This document shows, one piece after another, positions 44,639 through 51,744 of a DNA stretch of 64,000 bases. The translations under genes and the position numbers were made by a program. This DNA is from Dyella sp. C9 (GTDB lineage: Bacteria; Pseudomonadota; Gammaproteobacteria; Xanthomonadales; Rhodanobacteraceae): the NCBI RefSeq assembly GCF_003332825.1, contig NZ_QIRF01000006.1, forward strand, positions 1 through 64,000, written 5' to 3'. The notes beneath the pieces are model-generated. The model ran no database searches and was not told the DNA's origin. It saw only the letters and a list, made by a program, of their open reading frames with translations. The first letter of the stretch is position 1, and the number at the start of each line of letters is the position of its first letter.

Positions 44639-45937
44639 ATGGATGACTGGAGCGATAGCGAGCTGACGATAGCAGTCATTACATATCGAGAAATGCAAGA
44701 CGAAATCGCTGCTGGGCATGCGCCTAACAAGCGAAGTACTTACCGCAAGCTTGCAGCGAGCACTGGCAGATCGGCGAAATCCATAGAGTATCGGATGCAA
44801 AACATTTCGGCCGTCCTGAACGACCTGGGTCAACCATGGATCCCCGGCCTTAAGCCAGCGGCGAACGTTGGCTCGAATGTATCGGATCGAATCAAATCTA
44901 CTCTCGCCGATATAGCTAGGCAACGCGACATCTACAATCCAAGAAATAGCCTATCAAACCTCAGGCCGACCGCGCGGATCTCCGTCTACGACGTGCTATG
45001 CGAGTTGGGCTTCGACGTTGAGCAGTGGAGATTTGACGCTGCCGACAGGCCAATCGCGAACCCTGCGGAGAACGGAAGAGCCTATTCCTGGTCGTATAGG
45101 GACCAGGCATCGAATCGACATTTGTTCATGCTCTGGTATGACGATATGGAGCTTTACGACGGCTCAATTCGATATCGCCAATGTTGGAACTCGTACATAC
45201 AAACGCTTGAGAAAACACGACGTCAAACAGCGAAGCGTGCTACGAACTTCCTGTGGCATATAGCCACCCTCAAGGTCGGCACCCCTGTTCACGTCGGGGT
45301 GGTAGAGGGAAGCAGAGCAAAAAGTGCGGATACTGATCCGTCACAAGTGAACCGGAGAGCGTTGGATGCTGAGCCTTGGCATCTTTCGCATTGGGATCCG
45401 TTTACGCAAACTTTCGAGTTCACGCGTGGCGTGTATGCTCACGTCGATGAGCAGAAGGCTGTAAACGATGCGCGTGAAACTAGGGAAATAAAGGGTTATG
45501 ACGACGAAGCGATTCGCACCCAAGACGTAGTTGATGTATGCCAATCCAATAGATCCGCCACAGAAAAGGAGCAACTGGTAAGCGCCAGGCTTGGGCAGGG
45601 TCGATTTCGACAGGACGTTCTTTCTCGGTGGAATAGTGCCTGCGCTGTCACGGGGTCCTCCACCCTTCAAGCAATACGCGCTTCGCATTGCATGCCGTGG
45701 CGGCAGTCCTCCGACGAGGAACGTCTGGATCCAGCCAATGGACTGCCACTGGTTGCAACCCTCGACGCGCTATTCGATGCGGGTCTAATTAGTTTCGATA
45801 GCGATGGAAGCATCCTCATTAGCCCACGACTAGAAGACCTGACGCTCGCATTAGAGGGACTGACATTGCGCCGCCACCCTCGTGAGGATGAGCAGGCTTA
45901 CCTGGCTTACCACCGACAAAAAGTCTTTCTTCCATAA
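44639..45937 (+). CDS. HNH endonuclease with N-terminal specificity domain
   Basis: The 432-residue protein has a C-terminal HNH_2-type nuclease domain (about residues 312-395): ARLGQGRFRQDVLSRW, CAVTG, then RASHCMPW (H350), PANGLPL (N367) and LDALFDAGLISF, where the usual third histidine is aspartate (D376). The N-terminal part (residues 1-80) has a helical region with STGRSAKSIEYRMQNISAVL that is repeated in other restriction-type HNH proteins. The middle is unassigned. AGGGGAG lies nine bases before the ATG at 44639, so the longer frame is rejected. It heads the same-strand run to 48639. A role in restriction is inferred. Confidence 0.82.
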   Translation: MDDWSDSELTIAVITYREMQDEIAAGHAPNKRSTYRKLAASTGRSAKSIEYRMQNISAVLNDLGQPWIPGLKPAANVGSNVSDRIKSTLADIARQRDIYNPRNSLSNLRPTARISVYDVLCELGFDVEQWRFDAADRPIANPAENGRAYSWSYRDQASNRHLFMLWYDDMELYDGSIRYRQCWNSYIQTLEKTRRQTAKRATNFLWHIATLKVGTPVHVGVVEGSRAKSADTDPSQVNRRALDAEPWHLSHWDPFTQTFEFTRGVYAHVDEQKAVNDARETREIKGYDDEAIRTQDVVDVCQSNRSATEKEQLVSARLGQGRFRQDVLSRWNSACAVTGSSTLQAIRASHCMPWRQSSDEERLDPANGLPLVATLDALFDAGLISFDSDGSILISPRLEDLTLALEGLTLRRHPREDEQAYLAYHRQKVFLP

Positions 45938-45961
45938 ACTCAACCTGTGCGCAGGTCAACC

Positions 45962-46333
45962 ATGTCAGACCAAACTCCTACAGAAAATTCTCTAGAAGCA
46001 TTGACCAAGGAAATTGACAACTTTGCGAAGGATCGTGATTGGGGGAAGTTCCACACTCCAAAGAATCTGGCAATGGCGCTTTCTGTTGAAGCATCAGAAC
46101 TTATGGAAATTTTTCAGTGGGATATCGATTCCCCTGGAATCGAAAACTTCTCTCCAAAGAAGCGAGCGTGCGTGGAGCAAGAGGTAGCTGATGTCTTCAT
46201 CTATCTTCTTCGCTTCTGTTCCGTGACTGGTGTCGACATCATGCAGGCTGCCCAGAAAAAGATTGAATTGAACGCCAAGAAATATCCAGCTGATTTGGTA
46301 CATGGAAGATCTGACAAGTACACGGAGTACTGA
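45962..46333 (+). CDS. MazG-like nucleotide pyrophosphohydrolase (dCTPase type)
   Basis: The 123-residue all-helical protein matches the short MazG-like / DCTPP1 group of NTP pyrophosphohydrolases, which cleave dCTP or modified dNTPs. It shows NFAKDRDWGKFHTPKNLAMA, the E-x-x-E metal motif in SVEASELMEIFQW, and EQEVADVFIYLLRF, which supplies the E-x-x-D. The start at 45962 is chosen from the family N-terminus. It lies between two HNH nuclease genes with only three bases to the next, which suggests that it works with them. Confidence 0.9.
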   Translation: MSDQTPTENSLEALTKEIDNFAKDRDWGKFHTPKNLAMALSVEASELMEIFQWDIDSPGIENFSPKKRACVEQEVADVFIYLLRFCSVTGVDIMQAAQKKIELNAKKYPADLVHGRSDKYTEY

Positions 46334-46335
46334 GC

Positions 46336-47334
46336 GTGCAGCAACTTTACATTTTCACCGCAGGCATAGAAGAAGCTCGGCAACACCTTGAGATTTCGGT
46401 GAAAAATACACTTTCTTGGAGCCTTCTGGATGAGAATCTCCCTCCAAACGAAGCGGAGCTCATCAAGAAAATGCTGCCAGAGGGCCATGGCTTCTACGCT
46501 TGGGGCGCGACCCCGGGTGAAAAAAACAAGCCAAACTGGGAGTCAATGCAGGTCGGCGACGTAGTACTTACCGTATTCGGAAACCACTACCGCTTTGTTT
46601 CTTCAGTGGCTGCAAAAATTCACAACGCGAAGCTGGCGCGAGCAATCTGGGGAACTGAAGGCAAAACCGACAAAACATGGGAATACATGTACTTCCTGAC
46701 CGAACCACGTGCATTGAGCGTTGCGGTGCAGACGAAGCCGGTCGTCGATTTCTTGGACAAACAATATTTTGGCTTTAAGAAATTTACCCAAGACAAGCTA
46801 CTAGCAATTCGGAAAGCCTACGGAAGCTTGGACAACTTCGTACTGAAGAACTTCAACTATGTACGGCCAAAAACGTCTCTATCCCTTAGCCTCGAGGGCA
46901 TCGAGAGACAAGCGCGCTCAGCACCGCAATTTGAATCAACGAGCATAGTTGATGGCCGGAAAAAGGTACTCGCACAAGTGGTTCGTCGACAAGGACAGCC
47001 GAAATTCCGTGAAAATTTATTGATAGCTTACGAAGGAAAATGTGTTGTAACTGAATGCAACATACAGCCACTCTTGGAAGCAGCGCACATCATCCCCTTT
47101 CAAGGCCCTGCAACAAACCACGTCTGCAATGGCCTCTTGCTTCGAGCGGACATACACACGCTATTTGATCTTGGGCTTTTGAAGATTGATAGATCCGGAA
47201 CGATTCACCTGGCCGACGTGCTTGAGAATTCGCCTTATTGGACGTACCAAGCCAAGAAGATTCGGCTTCCCAGCGATCCAGGCGACGTCCCGGATCCGGC
47301 TGCACTTGCCATGAAATTTGACCTTGATTTGTGA
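46336..47334 (+). CDS. HNH endonuclease with N-terminal EVE/PUA-like domain
   Basis: The 332-residue protein has a C-terminal HNH_2 domain with complete catalytic set: LEAAHIIPF (H251), CNGLLLRADIHTLFDLG (N265 and H274). The N-terminal region (about residues 45-130) has GHGFYAWGATPGEKNKPNWE, MQVGDVVLTVFGNHYRFVSS and WEYMYFLTEP, which resembles the PUA-superfamily EVE fold used to read modified bases. Together this suggests a modification-dependent (type IV-like) restriction enzyme. Start is a GTG at 46336, three bases after the MazG-like stop. Confidence 0.8.
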   Translation: MQQLYIFTAGIEEARQHLEISVKNTLSWSLLDENLPPNEAELIKKMLPEGHGFYAWGATPGEKNKPNWESMQVGDVVLTVFGNHYRFVSSVAAKIHNAKLARAIWGTEGKTDKTWEYMYFLTEPRALSVAVQTKPVVDFLDKQYFGFKKFTQDKLLAIRKAYGSLDNFVLKNFNYVRPKTSLSLSLEGIERQARSAPQFESTSIVDGRKKVLAQVVRRQGQPKFRENLLIAYEGKCVVTECNIQPLLEAAHIIPFQGPATNHVCNGLLLRADIHTLFDLGLLKIDRSGTIHLADVLENSPYWTYQAKKIRLPSDPGDVPDPAALAMKFDLDL

Positions 47335-47508
47335 TCGACGCCAACTGATACAACACATTCTTTCTTTCGAGAAATTCACTGCCATCGAATTGCACAGCTT
47401 GGCGCTGACGAGCTTCGTACTGCCTCCGACGCTAAGACCAACTACGGATCTTGAGCACAACCACATCGATTAGCGGTTGATCCAGAAAGAATGCACGCAG
47501 GTGATGAA

Positions 47509-48639
47509 ATGCTTTTTTCCCAGTTTCAGCGAACAGACGGCTCCACAAAACGCTACAGGGAAACAGAGTTCGAATTTATAGATCGCTCTGCAGACCCTGA
47601 TGTAGCAGCAGTTCGAGCACTTCTTGAGGTCGAGTTTGATCGCTACATTGAAGCAGACAAGCCCGAAATTCAGGCAAGACTCCAGTCTCGAAGGGATCGT
47701 GAGTTTAAGTCGGCATGCTTCGAATTGCTGCTCTATGGAATGCTCAGCCGGCTGGGTTTCCACCTTGAGACTCACCCCGACCCAGGCACCGGGAAAGGCA
47801 GCCGCCCTGACTTCCTTGTAACTACACCGAAGGGAGAATCTTTCTTTCTCGAAGCTGTTCTAGCTGCAGACGTTCGTGACTCCGCCACAGGAACTCGCGC
47901 GATGAAGGATGAGCTTATTGATGCCATTGATCGGGATCCTCATCCCAATTTTTATCTCAGCATAGTTGAGTCTGGTGTACCAGCGAGCCAACCGTCTGCG
48001 AAACGACTCAGAAAACACTTGCACCATTGGCTCAATGGTCTGGACGTTGACGCCGTCGCTGAGGACTTGGCAAAGAATGGTCACGAGCACCTTCCAAGCG
48101 AGCATTGGGAGCACGACGGGTGGGAGCTTCGATTTCGTGTAATTCCGAAGCAAAAAAGTCGAGGGAAGCTCGACCGTCTCATAGGAACGCTCTCTGGTGA
48201 CGCGGGATGGGTCGACCTTAAAACTCCCATTCGAGAGGCGATTCGATTCAAGGGCCAGCGCTATGGCAGTCTTGCGCTCCCTCTCGTTGTAGCAGTCAAC
48301 GTGGATGCGTTCCATTTGAATCAAGGCGATGAGGTGGATGCACTCTTTGGCTCAGAAGCGCTCGCAATATCCCAAGATAACGTTCGGCGCATTAGAAGAA
48401 CGGACGGGGCTTGGCACGATGGAAGGGAGCCCAGGTCTTCAAGGGTTAGCGCCGCGTGGCTGTTCAATGATCTCTCGTTTTGGAGCATCGCCGGCCGACG
48501 CCAAACGCTTTACGTCAATCCCTGGGCGTTAACGCCTCTCGGCAATGCTCTGGATTGCCTACCCGTGGCGAAGATCGTCGACGGAGAAATTAGTCGAACG
48601 GAAGGCCCTTCACCTGGTGAAATTTTTTCGTCGCATTGA
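47509..48639 (+). CDS. Putative PD-(D/E)xK-fold nuclease-like protein
   Basis: The 376-residue protein has no named family known to me. Residues 67-118 show a restriction-nuclease-like core: KSACFELLLYGMLSRLGFHL, then SRPDFLV with P100-D101, and FFLEAVLA with E115, where the expected lysine is replaced by valine. The rest is mixed alpha/beta without recognisable motifs. AGGTGATGAA before 47509 supports that start; an in-frame ATG at 47491 is the alternative. It is the last gene of the HNH-MazG-HNH run, after a gap of 174 bases. Confidence 0.65.
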   Translation: MLFSQFQRTDGSTKRYRETEFEFIDRSADPDVAAVRALLEVEFDRYIEADKPEIQARLQSRRDREFKSACFELLLYGMLSRLGFHLETHPDPGTGKGSRPDFLVTTPKGESFFLEAVLAADVRDSATGTRAMKDELIDAIDRDPHPNFYLSIVESGVPASQPSAKRLRKHLHHWLNGLDVDAVAEDLAKNGHEHLPSEHWEHDGWELRFRVIPKQKSRGKLDRLIGTLSGDAGWVDLKTPIREAIRFKGQRYGSLALPLVVAVNVDAFHLNQGDEVDALFGSEALAISQDNVRRIRRTDGAWHDGREPRSSRVSAAWLFNDLSFWSIAGRRQTLYVNPWALTPLGNALDCLPVAKIVDGEISRTEGPSPGEIFSSH

Positions 48640-48722
48640 GTCAATGCAAGCGTGCAGGCGTAATCAATACTTAGTGCAAAAGCTACACCGGGGTAGAACT
48701 AGCATCTGGTGCAAAATGCCCA

Positions 48723-49571
48723 CTACTCATTCTCCCACTCAAGCGAACTGCACTCTCGCAAGCCAGGAGAAGTTTCAAAGCGTCGCAGGAAGGGGCCGGA
48801 TCGCACATGATTCATGAGTCGCCAATACCAACGCTTGGCGACATCGTCTTCAATCGAGCTTGGATATTGATATCGATATCGTCCGTCTCCGGCGTCTTCC
48901 ACTAAAAGGTACGATCGACGGAACTCAGGAGCTAAGTATTCCTGCAAACCCCACCGGACCTCATTGATGAGTTCTGCCAACCAGGAAGCGTAGTAGACAA
49001 AGAAGTTCTCGCTTAGGTGCCCCTGTAGATCATCGAGCGCAAATGGAATCATTCTTTCGTCAACCGTGTACCCATTTAACTTGAGCGATTCAGATATTGT
49101 ATTACAAATTCTCGTTAGCCGAGAAACGTTGTGCTTCGACTGATTGGCCGAAATTCGTAGAAGAAGGTCGCGCTGCACGAAAATGGAAGCATCAATATCT
49201 AGCGAAGACAGCCATAGCCTGATCTTAACTTTCGCGGACAGCCAAGCATCCAAGTTCTTTACCGCGCTGTCCAAAGCGTCCACGTCACCTCCCAGTTGCG
49301 GTGTTGAGGCCACGACTGACAGAATTTTTAGGCATGAAGCTTGCTCGCCGAAGAGACTGATATCACCCTGCTCATGGACAAAATCTTGGGCTCTTATGAG
49401 AAACAAATCCCTGTGTGCACTTGTCTTGAAATGGACCTCGCCGCCGATAGATGAATGCGACGAATCAACTAAAGTAAGGAGCAAATGATTGACGATGTCA
49501 TCGACAGCTTCCATTGCGACGCAGAGCCTGACGCACTCTTGCTCCAACAGATTAAGCTTCTCTTGATTCAT
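48723..49571 (-). CDS. Protein of unknown function, paired with the HEPN-like gene
   Basis: I do not recognise this 282-residue protein. It is acidic, mostly helical, with no signal or membrane segment. It contains RDLLLRISANQSKHNVSRLT (about residues 133-152), where an arginine and a following histidine might be a distant HEPN-like or surface-entry motif, but the spacing is not canonical. The C-terminal part has a WYWRLMNHVRSGPFLRRFET stretch. It lies downstream of, and in the same direction as, the HEPN-like gene, and convergent with the PD-(D/E)xK gene. Confidence 0.6.
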   Translation of the reverse strand: MNQEKLNLLEQECVRLCVAMEAVDDIVNHLLLTLVDSSHSSIGGEVHFKTSAHRDLFLIRAQDFVHEQGDISLFGEQASCLKILSVVASTPQLGGDVDALDSAVKNLDAWLSAKVKIRLWLSSLDIDASIFVQRDLLLRISANQSKHNVSRLTRICNTISESLKLNGYTVDERMIPFALDDLQGHLSENFFVYYASWLAELINEVRWGLQEYLAPEFRRSYLLVEDAGDGRYRYQYPSSIEDDVAKRWYWRLMNHVRSGPFLRRFETSPGLRECSSLEWENE

Positions 49572-49661
49572 TTCGCCACAGCTCCTTCGCTTGATTGTTG
49601 CCGCACTGGCGTATCAGAGAACGAACAGCTCATCTCGCAGAAGATGTGCCTTGATCATCCG

Positions 49662-50420
49662 TTAGGGCAATGACTTCAGAAGGTCGTCAACTGAAGCTTC
49701 AAGCACTGACCAAGCCGTCTTGCAAGTTGCTTCATCGAAATCTGCTTTTGTACTAACCGCGTGCCACGGGTGGACTACGTTACGCGAGTCTCGCAGCGCA
49801 TGACCAAACTTGCCGCGATCTGCCTTGATCCATCTAACGTCGACAGCAACGTCGATGAGAGAGGAAAGCGTCCAATCCGGAATAGCCACTCCCTTTCCTG
49901 TCCTATCCTTTGGCGCAGAGGGCGACTGATAGGCCTGCCCAGCGGACATCTGAGCGCGCCCAAGAAGCAGCGCTTCTAACACACTGCCCATCATGATTAT
50001 TGCCGCTGTATGAGCGCCGACATGCGCGCATTTTTGTGCATCCCGCCAGCGACGCTCGATTTCGTCCTTCAGGCCAGGCAGTGCCGCCGTTAGTTTTGCC
50101 ACGTCAGGTGGCGCAAGAATAATCTTCTTCGGCTTTTCGACTGCGCCAGTTTCAATGAACTTGATTGCGCTCCTGACATACCCAGCGAGCGCCTCGAGCC
50201 TAACCCTACGACTGTTTGCCTCAAAGTCCGGATTCTTGTCGAAGTCCGCCATCAAGGCATTCGGTAAACCGGCCACAGATTCGATCTGCACTCGAATTTC
50301 CCGGCGCTTTGCGTCCACCGCGCGCAAGTCCTTATAGGCCTCCAGCTGGGCGAACCCTCTCGAATCCACAATTTCGGCCAGAGCAACCCTCAGCACCCTA
50401 AGTGCTTGATCCTTTTCCAT
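49662..50420 (-). CDS. HEPN-like domain protein
   Basis: The 252-residue cytoplasmic protein has a C-terminal helical domain with an Rx6H motif, LRDSRNVVHPW (R210, H217), of the HEPN ribonuclease type. It also has CAHVGAHTAAIIMMGSVLEA, which fits the first helix of such domains. The N-terminal half (about residues 1-100) is charged and helical. HEPN proteins often act in toxin-antitoxin and abortive infection systems. A non-catalytic HEPN-fold partner role is also possible. It pairs with the unknown gene at 48723. Confidence 0.65.
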   Translation of the reverse strand: MEKDQALRVLRVALAEIVDSRGFAQLEAYKDLRAVDAKRREIRVQIESVAGLPNALMADFDKNPDFEANSRRVRLEALAGYVRSAIKFIETGAVEKPKKIILAPPDVAKLTAALPGLKDEIERRWRDAQKCAHVGAHTAAIIMMGSVLEALLLGRAQMSAGQAYQSPSAPKDRTGKGVAIPDWTLSSLIDVAVDVRWIKADRGKFGHALRDSRNVVHPWHAVSTKADFDEATCKTAWSVLEASVDDLLKSLP

Positions 50421-50795
50421 TTCATCTCTCCAGCCTCATTAGAAGAGCAGCCAGTGCGCGACCTTGCCTTCACAACCACCAGATTTGGTCGCACCAGCTT
50501 CGGAGACCTGGATTGGTGAACAGCCCCTCCCCGGCCCAAGCTAGTTTGCCGCAGTGAATTCAGACCGTCATGACATTTGTGGCGGGGCCTATCCCTCCAG
50601 AAAAGAAGCGTCGCCGCTCGATAAATACGGCTTGCCCGCGTCACTCAGTGGCTTGGCATGAAACGCGTAGGCACGCTATGGAGCGGAAATTCCCCGCGAG
50701 GGAATCGAAATCAAGGCTTCTTATTCTCAAGGTCGTTCGATTCACGAACTTCGCAGTAAAGGCTGCGACAAACCACCTTGAGGCTACAGACAGAC
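50421..50795. other. 375-base non-coding leader of the replication block
   Basis: No gene is supported here. Small inverted repeats occur upstream of the AlpA-primase operon: ATTCCC...GGGAAT near 50691-50708 and GTTCG-ATTCA-CGAAC at 50735-50749. It separates the divergent HEPN-like gene from the replication block, so promoters for both, and possibly a regulatory RNA, are expected. Confidence 0.45.
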
Positions 50796-51014
50796 ATGGC
50801 GACACCTACTCATACGATTCGTTTTATTCGACTGCCTGAGGTCATTCGCACCTCTGGACTGTCACGTTCACAAATATATCGCCTGTGCTCGTCTGGTCGC
50901 TTTCCGCAATCGGTGAAGCTCGGCGAAGCAACCACTGCCTGGGTAGAGGCGGAGGTGCAGCGGTGGTGCGCTGCGCAGGTCGAAGTTGCTCGCAGCCGGG
51001 AGACGGCGGCATGA
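50796..51014 (+). CDS. AlpA-family phage regulatory protein
   Basis: The 72-residue protein is a small AlpA/excisionase-like winged-helix protein: IRFIRLPEVIRTSGLSRSQI, YRLCSSGRFPQSVKLGE and AWVEAEVQRWCAAQ. It heads the replication block with overlapping neighbours. The ATG at 50796 is chosen from the conserved N-terminus; a TTG six codons earlier is less likely. Confidence 0.88.
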   Translation: MATPTHTIRFIRLPEVIRTSGLSRSQIYRLCSSGRFPQSVKLGEATTAWVEAEVQRWCAAQVEVARSRETAA

Positions 51015-51313
51015 CCTCGCAAATCATCGACGACCTGATCCTTCCCAATAATTGGCGCAAGCGCCTTCCCCGGCCGATGGACTATTACCCGGGCGAGTTG
51101 AAGGCACTCCGTCAAACCTATCCAGGCGGCATCGAGGGGCACTGCCCCTTCTGCGAAGATCGCCATCGCGCGTTAAAAGTAGATCTTCGCGGTACTCGAG
51201 GCCATTGGTGTTGCTTCGCTTGCGACCGGATGGGTGACATCGTGGACTTTCATCATCTTAAAACGGGCTTGAGCTACGAGCTTGCGGCACTCTCCCTGAT
51301 GGAGATGCGCTGA
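51011..51313 (+). CDS. CHC2-type zinc-finger primase-like protein
   Basis: This 100-residue protein resembles the zinc-binding N-terminal domain of bacterial and phage primases. It has GHCPFCEDRHRALKVDLRG (C45, C48) and GHWCCFACDRMGDIVDF (C68, C71). No catalytic TOPRIM domain follows. It overlaps its AlpA neighbour by four bases and the next zinc protein by one, so it must be translated as part of this operon. It probably recognises DNA for replication initiation of the element. Confidence 0.82.
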   Translation: MTSQIIDDLILPNNWRKRLPRPMDYYPGELKALRQTYPGGIEGHCPFCEDRHRALKVDLRGTRGHWCCFACDRMGDIVDFHHLKTGLSYELAALSLMEMR

Positions 51314-51744
51314 TGAGTGTGACTCTGTTGCTCAACCGACTCGCCAATGTTCGGCGCAGCCCTACTGGATGGCGCGCAAATTGTCCCAATGATCACACCA
51401 GTGCGACGAGCACTCTCGCCATTTCTGAATCGAGCGACGGTCGCATCCTTCTGCATTGCTTCGCCTGCCAGGACACCCAGGGGATTCTTAGTCGTCTAGG
51501 ACTTGCCCTCGCTGATCTCTACCCAGAGCGTATGACGCTGGCTGCTTCTGGCAGCCGGGATGCTCGCGACGCATTTAAGCGGCATGCATGGAACATTGCT
51601 CTCGGCGTCCTTGGTCGTGAGGCAAAAATCGCTGCGCTGGCTGCTCGCGCCCTGGCGGATGGTGTCACCCTCAGCAACGCGGATGTTAGCCGCGTTGCCA
51701 CCGCAGCTCAGCGGATCGACGCCGCACGGGAGGTACTCGCATGA
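51313..51744 (+). CDS. Second CHC2-like zinc-finger protein
   Basis: The 143-residue protein has another C-H-C-C zinc site: TGWRANCPNDHTSATSTLAI (C24, H28) and ILLHCFACQDTQGILSRLGL (C49, C52), as in phage or plasmid primase zinc domains. The C-terminal half is a helical region with no clear motif. The start ATG overlaps the previous stop by one base, and its own stop overlaps the next start by four. Confidence 0.8.
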   Translation: MSVTLLLNRLANVRRSPTGWRANCPNDHTSATSTLAISESSDGRILLHCFACQDTQGILSRLGLALADLYPERMTLAASGSRDARDAFKRHAWNIALGVLGREAKIAALAARALADGVTLSNADVSRVATAAQRIDAAREVLA

